Assembly (NCBI GenBank): GCA_035650275.1
Contig: DASRHY010000126.1
Location: forward strand, 9,339 to 73,338
Source: DASRHY01 sp035650275
GTDB lineage: Bacteria > Actinomycetota > Actinomycetes > Propionibacteriales > Kribbellaceae
Direction: 5' to 3'
DNA: 64,000 bases
The notes under the pieces are model-generated. The model did not search any database. It saw nothing but the letters and a program-made list of their open reading frames with translations, and was not told the origin of the DNA. A program made the position numbers and the translations under genes. Below, piece after piece: positions 1 to 7,970 of the stretch. Numbering within the stretch: the first letter of the stretch is position 1; each line of letters starts with the position of its first letter.

Positions 1-1329
1 CACACCGTCCAGCCGGGACAGCTCGGCGGCGTACGCCGGGATCGAGCCGGGCGCCGCGGCCGACTCGCTGACCAGCGTGATCGCGTTCGTGTCGTCGGCG
101 CCGAAGTCGGTGCGCAGCGCGTCGCCGACCACCCGGCTGGTCGCGCTGACCGGCAGCACCCGGTCGTCCGGCGTACCGAACTCGACGTGCAGCAGCGGGG
201 ACGCGAGCAGCAACAGACCGGCCAGCACCGGTATGGCGGTCAGGCCCGGGCGGCGCATCACGGTACCGGCGAGCCGGCCCCAGAACGGTGACACCGCGCT
301 CGGCATGGTCTTCGCCCAGGGCAGCCGGCCGGCGTTCACGCGGGTGCCGAGCACCGCGAGGATCGCCGGCAGCACGACCAGCGCGGCGGCCATCGCGATC
401 AGGATCACGCCGATCCCGGCGTACGCGAACGAGCGCAGGAAGAACAGCGGGAACAGCAGCAACGCCGCGAGCGCGACCGCCACGGTCGAGGCGCTGAACA
501 GGACCGTGCGGCCCGCGGTCTCGACCGTCCGCACCACGGCGGCGTCGACGCCCACGCCCTTGCCCAGCTCCTCGCGGAACCGGCTCACGATGAGCAACGC
601 GTAGTCGACCGCCAGGCCGAGCCCGAGCCCGGTGGTCAGGTTGATCGCGAAGACCGACACGTCGGTCATCGAGCCGAGCAGGGACAGCTCGGCGAAGGTG
701 CCGAAGATCGCGATCACGCCGACCGCGAGCGGAAGCAGCGCGGCGACCAGGCTGCGGAACGCGAGCACCAGCAGGATCAGGATGACCGGGATCGCGATCG
801 ACTCGGCCAGCGCGAGGTCCTCGGTGACCTGGGTGTTGACGTCGCGGAACACCCCGGACTCGCCACCGATGTCCACCTGCATCCCGTCCTGCGTGCCGCC
901 GTACGTCTCGGCGATCCGGTCGGTGATCTCGCGGCGCTGGTCGAAGTCGCCGTCGATGGAGGCGACGACGAGCGCCTTGGTGCCGTCCTCGGAGCGCATC
1001 GCGGGCGAGCGGGTGGTCCAGTACGACGCCACGCCGGACAGGTCGGGCTCGTCCGCCAGCCGCTGGGTGAGCCGGGTACCGGCCGCACCGACCTGCTCGA
1101 CCGGCCGGGCCGCATCGACCACGAGCACCAGGTCGCTCTGGCCGCCGTACTTCTGGACGAGGGCGTCGGCCGCCCGGGTGGACTCGGCACCCGGATCCTG
1201 GAACCCGCCGCCCTGCAGCTTGCCGAACGCGCCGACGCCGAGCACCGCCGCACCGGCGAGGACGAGGACCGTGACGGCGAGGACGAGCCTGGCGCGTCGT
1301 ACGACGAACTCACCGAGGCGGTGCAGCAT
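1..1329 (-). CDS. MMPL/RND-family transporter, 3' part cut off by the window edge
   Basis: The first 443 residues are visible and the frame runs off the left edge. The ATG at 1329 is the start. A first membrane helix lies at about residues 9-31, followed by an extracytoplasmic domain to about residue 160 and then a bundle of hydrophobic helices. The stretch GLAVDYALLIVSRFREE near residue 243 is the typical MMPL core motif. Relatives export lipids or drugs in actinobacteria using the proton gradient. The gene is divergent from a TetR regulator starting 82 bases away, the usual arrangement for a locally repressed exporter. The substrate cannot be read from sequence. No frameshift is seen in the visible part. 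Confidence 0.93.
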   Translation of the reverse strand, partial: MLHRLGEFVVRRARLVLAVTVLVLAGAAVLGVGAFGKLQGGGFQDPGAESTRAADALVQKYGGQSDLVLVVDAARPVEQVGAAGTRLTQRLADEPDLSGVASYWTTRSPAMRSEDGTKALVVASIDGDFDQRREITDRIAETYGGTQDGMQVDIGGESGVFRDVNTQVTEDLALAESIAIPVILILLVLAFRSLVAALLPLAVGVIAIFGTFAELSLLGSMTDVSVFAINLTTGLGLGLAVDYALLIVSRFREELGKGVGVDAAVVRTVETAGRTVLFSASTVAVALAALLLFPLFFLRSFAYAGIGVILIAMAAALVVLPAILAVLGTRVNAGRLPWAKTMPSAVSPFWGRLAGTVMRRPGLTAIPVLAGLLLLASPLLHVEFGTPDDRVLPVSATSRVVGDALRTDFGADDTNAITLVSESAAAPGSIPAYAAELSRLDGV

Positions 1330-1353
1330 GACCGGCTCCCAATGTGTGCAGGG

Positions 1354-1374
1354 GTAAACTTTACGCGTGTTAAC
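1354..1374. promoter_or_regulatory. Candidate TetR operator between exporter and regulator
   Basis: GTAAAC (1354-1359) and GTTAAC (1369-1374) form an imperfect inverted repeat (5 of 6 bases) around a 9-base centre that contains ACGCGT. It lies in the 81-base gap between the divergent exporter and TetR starts. Both the position and the relative AT-richness suit an operator that controls both promoters. This is inference only. Confidence 0.4.
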
Positions 1375-1410
1375 TTGCCATGCATGTGGGCGGGTGTCAA
1401 CATCGGGCGC

Positions 1411-2061
1411 ATGAACGCTCGGGACGCCTACCACCACGGCGATCTGCGGAACGCGCTGATCGGCGCCGCCGCGCGGCTCGCCGGCAGTGGCGGGCCGGAC
1501 GCGGTGACGATCCGCGCCGCCGCCCGCGAGGTGGGCGTCACTCCGACCGCGGCGTACCGGCACTTCTCCGGGCACGAGGGGCTGCTCGAGGCGACCAAGG
1601 AGGAGTGCATCAGCCGGATGTCCGTGGCGATGCGCAAGCGGCTCGCCGCGCTGCCGCCCGAGCCGGATCCGGTCGAGGCGGCGATCGCGCGGCTGGAGGC
1701 GATCGGCCGCGGGTACGTCGACTTCGCACTCGCCGAGCCCGGCCTGTTCCGGACAGCGTTCTGCCGCGGCGCGGAGGGCAAGAACTTCGCCGACCCGGAG
1801 CAGGACCACGGCGAGCCGCACCAGCTGCTGATGGGGCTGATCGACGAGCTGGTCCGGCTCGGGTTCCTGGCCGAGGAGCAGCGGCTCGGCGCCGAGATGG
1901 GTGCCTGGTCGATGGTGCACGGGCTGTCGATGCTGCTCATCGACGGGCCGCTGGCCGGCCTCGGCCGGGCCGAGCAGGCCGCCGTGGTCGAGGACACGAT
2001 CACCACCTTCACCCAGAGCTTCTGGAACGCCCGGCAGCCGCCGTCGCAGAACAAGCGGTAA
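1411..2061 (+). CDS. TetR/AcrR-family transcriptional regulator
   Basis: The product has 216 residues, usual for TetR. The N-terminal helix-turn-helix spans about residues 26-58 (REVGVTPTAAYRHFSGHEGL), where the AYRHF recognition-helix end is characteristic. The remainder is an all-helical ligand-binding domain of the WHG type common in actinobacteria. The ATG at 1411 was chosen because the protein then begins about 25 residues before the HTH; an in-frame opening 30 codons upstream would run over the operator region. It is divergent from the MMPL exporter and most likely represses it and itself. The inducer is unknown. Confidence 0.93.
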   Translation: MNARDAYHHGDLRNALIGAAARLAGSGGPDAVTIRAAAREVGVTPTAAYRHFSGHEGLLEATKEECISRMSVAMRKRLAALPPEPDPVEAAIARLEAIGRGYVDFALAEPGLFRTAFCRGAEGKNFADPEQDHGEPHQLLMGLIDELVRLGFLAEEQRLGAEMGAWSMVHGLSMLLIDGPLAGLGRAEQAAVVEDTITTFTQSFWNARQPPSQNKR

Positions 2062-2194
2062 CCGGCCGGATCCGGTCCGTGGCAGGTTTACGTCATGACG
2101 TATCGCCGCCCGAGTCATCGCTTCGCGGCTATGGGTCACGTGCCCGATGCTTGTGCTGCCTCGGGGACAGGCGCGACGTGGGGGAGTAACTCTC

Positions 2195-2689
2195 GTGACG
2201 GTTTCCCCTCCTGCGTCCCTGGTGATCGGCATCGCGAGCTCGGCCGGGGAACGGGCCCAGCTGGCCCGGCTGCTCGGCAGCACCGAGGCGTTCCTGCTGG
2301 TGTCGAGCGCCGAACAGGCCCGGGCCATCCTCGACCTCGCAGGTGAGCCCGCTCCGGACCCGCCACCCGTCGCCGCCCCCGCGCCTGTCGTCCCGGCGTC
2401 GCGGGCCGACCTCAGTCTGGATCCTGACCGGCGGGTGCTGCGCTGGCAGGACCGTGAGGTCGACCTGACCCGGCTCGAGCACGACTTCCTGCACTGCCTG
2501 GCGTCCGAACGCGGTCAGGTCTGGACCTACCAGCGGCTGCACCGCGAGGTCTGGGGCAACGAGCACCTCGGCCGCGGCTCCGACATCCACTCGGTGGTGC
2601 GACGCCTGCGCCGCAAGCTCGCCCGGCTCGAGGCCACAGTGACGATCCACGTCATTCGCGGCGTTGGCCTCCGCCTCCCTCCCGCCTGA
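2195..2689 (+). CDS. Winged-helix DNA-binding protein (OmpR/PhoB C-terminal type), copy 1
   Basis: This 164-residue protein starts at a GTG preceded by GGGGGAG with 8-base spacing. The N-terminal 50 residues are small and hydrophobic and carry no phosphorylatable receiver domain. A proline/alanine linker follows. From about residue 75 there is a Trans_reg_C winged helix: LTRLEHDFLHCL, then WTYQRLHREVWG, then the recognition helix IHSVVRRLRRKL and the wing VIRGVGLRL. A clear paralog lies at 7453-7953, on the other side of the subtilase gene, and shares LTRLEHD, RRLRRKL and the closing GxGLRL. It is an orphan DNA-binding regulator whose target is unknown; the neighbouring protease gene is an obvious guess. 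Confidence 0.85.
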   Translation: MTVSPPASLVIGIASSAGERAQLARLLGSTEAFLLVSSAEQARAILDLAGEPAPDPPPVAAPAPVVPASRADLSLDPDRRVLRWQDREVDLTRLEHDFLHCLASERGQVWTYQRLHREVWGNEHLGRGSDIHSVVRRLRRKLARLEATVTIHVIRGVGLRLPPA

Positions 2690-2696
2690 AACGCCG

Positions 2697-2741
2697 GCGT
2701 CCGCCGAAGCGACGTCTGGATGACGCCGCTTCGGCGGACGC
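2697..2741. terminator. Bidirectional hairpin terminator between convergent genes
   Basis: A perfect 15-bp stem (2697-2711 with 2727-2741, arm GCGTCCGCCGAAGCG) encloses a 15-base loop. It sits between the winged-helix gene (+) and the subtilase gene (-), so it can end both transcripts. The outer part of the stem (CGTCCGCCGAAG) recurs in the hairpin at 27416-27458. Confidence 0.8.
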
Positions 2742-2766
2742 TGTGCCTAGCTAGCAGGTCAGGACC

Positions 2767-5700
2767 TCAGCACCGGGTGGGTGCCAGCGCGAAGTTCTCG
2801 ACCTTCGGAGTCGAGGGGCTGACGCGCGTCTCACGTGTCTGCGGCATCCACCCGTCCTTGGCCGCGATCACCGTCAGCGGGTTGTTCTTCACCCCCAACC
2901 AGTGTGCGTACTTGCCCTCGGCGTCGGTCGTGAACGTGAACGAGCTCGTCGCCGAGTTGACCTGGACCACGGCACCCGGGAGCGGAGCCGAGACACCCTG
3001 ACAACTGGTGCCGGAGACGGTGCCCATCAGCTTGCCCCAGTTCAGCGGCGGGGTCACGTTCATCGTGACGCCGACCGGCTGCACCGAGTACGGCGTGTTC
3101 TCCTTGATGCCGACTCCGGCGGTGTAGGTGCCCGGCTGGTCCACCTGCGCCGTCATCGTGACCCTGACCGTCACCTGCTGACCCGGCGCCAGCGTCGCCG
3201 TCGTGCGGTCGAGCGACAGCCAGCTGACGTCGGCACCGGCCTCGGCACACTCCTCGAGGCCCGGCAGCACCTCGCTGGCCGGCGTCGCGGCGAAGCCTCC
3301 GGACGAGCCGCCGATCTTGTAGAAGCCGCACGCCGCACCACCGCGGTACCGCGGCACGTTGGCGTTCGGCAGGTTGGACCACGACTCGGTCGTCGGGTCG
3401 TAGGCGAAGCCGGCATTGGTGATGGAGCCGGCCTGCACACCGCCGACCACGAGCAGCTTGCCGTTCGCGACTGCGAACGAGCTGGCCCAGGAGTCGCGCG
3501 GCGCGTTCGGCACCGCGGTCCAGGTGCCGATGCCCGGGTCGAAGGCGTAGCTGTTCGCCACCGCCGCCGAGCCGTTGTTGCCACCGGTGCAGTAGACGAC
3601 GCCGTCGATCCCGCCGCAGGAGGCGAAGGCCACCGCCTGCGGGTAGTCGGGCAGCGGCTCCCAGGCGTTCGAGGCCGGGTCGTAGCGCACGACGTCGTTC
3701 GACATCGGCGTACAGGCGGCCGTGGTGCACCCGCCGACGGCGTACAGCTTGCCGTCCACGACGGCCTGGCCGGCCGCCGAGCGCGGGAGCGGGTTGGCGG
3801 CCGCCGCGGTCCAGCTGTTGCTCGCCGGGTCGTAGGCCCACGTCCCGGCATCCGGACCGGACGGACCCCAGCCACCACTGGCGACGATCTTGCCGTCCAC
3901 CACACCGACCGTCATGGCGTTACGGGCGGCGGGCAGGTCGGCGATCGCCGTCCACGCCTGGGTCGCGGGGTCGTAGACGAAGTTCTTCGTCGTCGACGCC
4001 GAACCGTTGCTACCGGCAATCGAGTAGACCTTGCCGTCGAGGTTGACCACCCGGTTGTCCATCACGCTCGCCGGGTAGTTGGCGATGTTGGTCCACGGGT
4101 CGTCCTGCGGCGCGAGCTGCACGGCCGGGACCGCCGACTTTCCGGTCTGCTGCGCAGCGAAGGACACCGGGGCGTCCAGCCGCTGCTCGGGCGCACCGTC
4201 CGAGCCGAGCACCTGCTGCTCGGTCACCCGGCTGCCGTCCGCGCGGAGCAGCTCGAACGTGCCGTTCCGCTCGCTCAGCTCGACGTCCACCGGTGCGCCA
4301 CCGGTGTTCTCGAGCGTGAACGACCTGGTGGTCTGGCCGGTCGGCATCCGCAGCGTGCTGCTGACTTCGCCCGGCGTCACGCTGAGCTGTCCGGCCGCGA
4401 GTGTGAAGTTCGCCGCCGTCGCCCCGTCGGCCTCGATATCGACCTGCTGGGACTGCTGCACGTAGTTCCCGGCCGTCGCGGTCAGCGGGTGCTGACCGGT
4501 CAGCGACGAGAAGAACCAGTAGAAGCCGTCGGCCAGCCCCGCGTCCTCCGGGGTCGCCGCACTGGTCGCCTTCTCGGCCGGCTTGTCGTTGCTGGTCACG
4601 GTGGCGCCGTTCACGCCGGCGTCGGTGTTCGCGTCACGTACGTGACCCAGCACCAGGCCGCCGTTCACCGGGTCGCACCGAACCTCACTGCCGATCAGGA
4701 CGTTGTCGACCTCCCACCACCACTCGAATATCGCGTTGTAGTAGTGGAACCTGACCTGCACCTGCGCCTGGCCGGCGGCCTGTGGGATCGCGATCTCGGT
4801 CTGTCGCGGCCCACGGGTGTCGACGGCCTGCTGGAGCACCGTCGTCCAGGTCGCGCCGCCGTCGATGCTCAGGTCGACGTCGGCCCGGTCCGGTCCGTTG
4901 TTGTTGTAGTCCTGGTTGAACCGGATCACCGGAGCGGCGACATCGGACAGGTCGACCACGGGGCTGACCAACGAGGTGTCCTGCCGTCCCGAGATTCCGT
5001 ACTCGTCGCTGTCCACGACCGCGAACCCGCCGGTGCCGCCGGTCAGGTTGTTGCGGCCGCCCGGGTCGTCGAACTTCCAGACCTGGCCGTTGCCGATGTT
5101 GTCGACCACGGTCCAGCCGGCCGGTGCGGTAGTGCCGTCGAAGGTCTCGTACTCACCATCGGACCCGTAGGTGTAGCCCGGCGCGGTGGTGCAGGTGTTC
5201 GTGTCCACCGGCACCGCGACGTTGTGCGTCGTGTCCGCCGAGCCGACCACGACCTGCTGGCTCACGGTCTTGTAGCCCGGGTACACCGGGTCCACCGTGA
5301 TCGTGTACGTCGCGCCCGACGGCACGCTGAAGCTGTACTGGCCGTCGACCGGGTTGGTGTAGTCGAGCACCCCGCCCGGACCCTCGACGGTGACCTTGGC
5401 GTACAGCGGCCAGCCGTGCCCGGAGCCGTCGGTGACGGCACCGCTGACGGTCGCGCTGGGCGCGGGCTGCAGCGCGAAGTCCTTGGTCGTGGTCTGGTCG
5501 GTGGTGATCGTCGCGGCCGCCGTCTGGCCGATGTACCCGAACGCGGAGACCGCGACCTGGTAGTCGCCGACCGGGAGCAGCACCGAGTAGGTGCCGTCGG
5601 CACCGGTGGTGAGCTCACGGTCCGCAGCACCGCTGATCGTGACCTTCGCACCCGCGACGGCGGTTCCGTCGCCGGCGTCGGTGACCTTGCCGGACAGCGT

Positions 5701-7158
5701 GCCGGTGTCACCGATCGGCGCGGCGTTCAGCAGCGCCAGCGCGTCCAGCCGGCCCTCGCCGTACACGTTGTTGTCGTCCGCGGTGCCGCCGCACTGGGAG
5801 TCCGCCTTGTCGACCGCGGTGTTGTCCAGCAGCGCCCTGGTCGCCGCGACGTTGCCGCGCAGCGCCTCGGACGCGGACCACAGCAGCGCGATCGTGCCCG
5901 CGACGTGCGGGCTGGCCATCGACGTACCGGAGAAGTTCGCGTACCCGTTGCCGGGGACGCTGGACCGGACGTTGGTACCCGGTGCGGAGATGTTCGGCTT
6001 GATCTCGCCGTCCTGTCCGACACCGCGGCCCGAGCTGGCGTTGATGTTGTTGTTGATGTCGTAGTTGCCGGCCGAGTAGTTGATGATCCGGCTACCGGGG
6101 GAGCCGCTGGAGTTGCAGCCCAGCGTGCCGCTGTTGCCGTTGGCCCACATGCCGAAGATGCCCGACGCCGTCCAGGCGTTGCTGATGTCCTCCATGAACG
6201 GGTCGTTCGACGGCAGGGTGCTGCCCCACGAGTTGTTGATGATGTTCGGGCGCTTGCTCACGTCCGGGTTCTGGTCGTTGAGGTCGCGCGGCATCAGCAT
6301 CCACTCGCCGGAGTCGATCAGTGCCTGGTCGGTCGGGCAGCAGCCGTTGGCCGCGATCCAGTTGACCTCGGGCGCCACGCCGATCTGGTTTGCTCCGTCC
6401 AGCCCGGCCATGGTGCCCATCGTGTGGGTGCCGTGGCCATTGGTGTCACATGGAGCGGTACAGCTGCCGGCCGCGGCGAACCAGTTGTAGTTGTGGTTGA
6501 AGGTGCCGTCGCCGTTGTTCCCGCGGTATGACGTCACCAGCGCCGGGTGGTCGAACTGCACACCGGTGTCGATGTTCGCCACGGTGATGCCGGCGCCCTT
6601 GACGCCGTACTGGGCCCACACCTGGTCGGCCTTGATGTTGGCGATGCCCCACTCGACAGCGTTGACGGTGTGCTCGGCGGCGCCCTTGGTGATCTCGGGC
6701 GTCTTGTACGCGACCGGCAGGTACAGGCCCTCGACCTCGGCTCGAGCGGCCATGCTCTGTGCCAGGCTGAGCGAGCCACTGGTGACCTTGATCGCGTTGC
6801 TGCCCCAGTACGCCTTGAACTGCACGCCCTGGCTGGTCAGGCTCGCCTTGGTGCCGGCCTGGCTCTGCGCAGCGGTCTTCTGCAGCGCGGCGACCACAGC
6901 CTCCCCGCGTGCGTTCCAGTCCTTGATCTGACTGGCCGCCTTCAGGTCCGCCTTGTCACGGAAGCGGATCCAGAAGTCCGCCTCTCTGTCGGTCTGGAGC
7001 TTGCTCATCAGCTCCGGACGGATCTTGGCGTCCGCGCTGGGTGACGGTGGCGCGGCCTGCGCTGCCGTCCCCGAGGCGGCGAGCCCCGTCGCGACGACCG
7101 CAGTCGCCGCCAGTGCGCTCACCAGAGACCTGGTGAAGCGCTTTCCTCGTCGTATCAC
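2767..7158 (-). CDS. Secreted S8 (subtilisin-family) peptidase with carboxypeptidase-regulatory-like domains and kelch repeats
   Basis: The 1463-residue product starts at a GTG behind a very strong ribosome site (GAAGGAGGAGGG). A Sec signal peptide covers about residues 1-36, ending AQA. A propeptide-like region precedes the S8 domain. The catalytic triad is visible as Asp197 (ANIDTGV), His242 (NGHGTHTMG) and Ser413 (SGTSMASPHVAG). After the protease come carboxypeptidase-regulatory-like beta sandwiches (about 485-650), a jelly-roll/MAM-like segment (about 690-800), another regulatory-like domain (about 815-890), five or six kelch-type repeats (about 1020-1290) and a final beta-sandwich. No cell-wall anchor is visible, so it is probably released to degrade extracellular protein. 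It is flanked by two paralogous winged-helix regulators. Confidence 0.93.
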   Translation of the reverse strand: MIRRGKRFTRSLVSALAATAVVATGLAASGTAAQAAPPSPSADAKIRPELMSKLQTDREADFWIRFRDKADLKAASQIKDWNARGEAVVAALQKTAAQSQAGTKASLTSQGVQFKAYWGSNAIKVTSGSLSLAQSMAARAEVEGLYLPVAYKTPEITKGAAEHTVNAVEWGIANIKADQVWAQYGVKGAGITVANIDTGVQFDHPALVTSYRGNNGDGTFNHNYNWFAAAGSCTAPCDTNGHGTHTMGTMAGLDGANQIGVAPEVNWIAANGCCPTDQALIDSGEWMLMPRDLNDQNPDVSKRPNIINNSWGSTLPSNDPFMEDISNAWTASGIFGMWANGNSGTLGCNSSGSPGSRIINYSAGNYDINNNINASSGRGVGQDGEIKPNISAPGTNVRSSVPGNGYANFSGTSMASPHVAGTIALLWSASEALRGNVAATRALLDNTAVDKADSQCGGTADDNNVYGEGRLDALALLNAAPIGDTGTLSGKVTDAGDGTAVAGAKVTISGAADRELTTGADGTYSVLLPVGDYQVAVSAFGYIGQTAAATITTDQTTTKDFALQPAPSATVSGAVTDGSGHGWPLYAKVTVEGPGGVLDYTNPVDGQYSFSVPSGATYTITVDPVYPGYKTVSQQVVVGSADTTHNVAVPVDTNTCTTAPGYTYGSDGEYETFDGTTAPAGWTVVDNIGNGQVWKFDDPGGRNNLTGGTGGFAVVDSDEYGISGRQDTSLVSPVVDLSDVAAPVIRFNQDYNNNGPDRADVDLSIDGGATWTTVLQQAVDTRGPRQTEIAIPQAAGQAQVQVRFHYYNAIFEWWWEVDNVLIGSEVRCDPVNGGLVLGHVRDANTDAGVNGATVTSNDKPAEKATSAATPEDAGLADGFYWFFSSLTGQHPLTATAGNYVQQSQQVDIEADGATAANFTLAAGQLSVTPGEVSSTLRMPTGQTTRSFTLENTGGAPVDVELSERNGTFELLRADGSRVTEQQVLGSDGAPEQRLDAPVSFAAQQTGKSAVPAVQLAPQDDPWTNIANYPASVMDNRVVNLDGKVYSIAGSNGSASTTKNFVYDPATQAWTAIADLPAARNAMTVGVVDGKIVASGGWGPSGPDAGTWAYDPASNSWTAAAANPLPRSAAGQAVVDGKLYAVGGCTTAACTPMSNDVVRYDPASNAWEPLPDYPQAVAFASCGGIDGVVYCTGGNNGSAAVANSYAFDPGIGTWTAVPNAPRDSWASSFAVANGKLLVVGGVQAGSITNAGFAYDPTTESWSNLPNANVPRYRGGAACGFYKIGGSSGGFAATPASEVLPGLEECAEAGADVSWLSLDRTTATLAPGQQVTVRVTMTAQVDQPGTYTAGVGIKENTPYSVQPVGVTMNVTPPLNWGKLMGTVSGTSCQGVSAPLPGAVVQVNSATSSFTFTTDAEGKYAHWLGVKNNPLTVIAAKDGWMPQTRETRVSPSTPKVENFALAPTRC

Positions 7159-7452
7159 TGTTGCAGCCCTCCTCCTTCAGCGACCCCGAGCGAACCCCCG
7201 AGCCCAACTGCGAAGGGTGCAAGGAGCCCCGCCGTCCGGGTCTGTCAGAACCGGTGTCGGTGGAACCCTCCTGGCGCCCCGGCCTCGGGCGGGTTACGCC
7301 CGTAGCCTGCCTGGACACTATGAGTGAACGATGAAGCGCAACAAGTACGCGATGTGAGCAACATGTCACTAACTGTCTAACTGATCAGGCGCTCTGTGCC
7401 CATAACTGTCAGGCTCTTGACGATTACTGGCAGCAATCGCCATCGTTGGCGC

Positions 7453-7953
7453 GTGCATGAAGAGGCGTTCCCGCTGCTGATCGCCGTCGCGCTCACCCCG
7501 GAAGACCGGCTCAGGCTGGCCGAACGGGTCGAAGGCGTCGCTCCGCTGCTGCTCGTCTCGACCGTCGACGAGCTCCGCCGGCTGATTGCCCCCGGCAGCC
7601 CGATGCCGGTGCTGCCGGAGCCGGCCGTGCCCGGCAACGACCTGCTCACCATCGACTCGGCCCGGTCGAGAGCGCGCTGGGGTGACCAGGAGGTGCCGCT
7701 GACCCGGCTCGAGCACGACCTGCTGACCTGCCTGAACACGCCGCCGCTGCGTGTCTGGACCTTCGACGAGCTGCACCGGGCGGTCTGGCGCGGCGCCGGT
7801 GCCGGGGTCTCGGACGTGCAGTCGCTGGTGAAGCGGCTGCGCCGCAAGCTCGCCGGTCTCGGCACCACGGTGACGATCGCCGCCGTCCGCGGCACCGGAC
7901 TGCGGCTCACCGACCAGCAGCGACCGGCCGTGGGTCAGGCCGGCTCGGCATAG
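7453..7953 (+). CDS. Winged-helix DNA-binding protein (OmpR/PhoB C-terminal type), copy 2
   Basis: A paralog of the protein at 2195-2689. The GTG at 7453 gives 166 residues and an N-terminus that aligns with copy 1 (PLLIAVALTPEDR against SLVIGIASSAGER). A GTG at 7396 would add 19 residues and neither start has a good ribosome site, so the start is uncertain. The winged helix covers about residues 70-155, with LTRLEHDLLTCL, WTFDELHRAVWR, VQSLVKRLRRKL and VRGTGLRL. No receiver domain is present. It is divergent from the subtilase gene across about 290 bases that contain three TAACTG hexamers (7370, 7378, 7403). A role in controlling the protease is plausible but unproven. Confidence 0.82.
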   Translation: MHEEAFPLLIAVALTPEDRLRLAERVEGVAPLLLVSTVDELRRLIAPGSPMPVLPEPAVPGNDLLTIDSARSRARWGDQEVPLTRLEHDLLTCLNTPPLRVWTFDELHRAVWRGAGAGVSDVQSLVKRLRRKLAGLGTTVTIAAVRGTGLRLTDQQRPAVGQAGSA

Positions 7954-7970
7954 TCCAGTTCCACGCGGTC

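Noticed and set aside
2902..6531. A 1209-codon plus-strand frame opposite the subtilase
   Set aside because: The minus strand has a signal peptide and an intact S8 triad; the plus frame is an Arg/Val/Gly-rich shadow.
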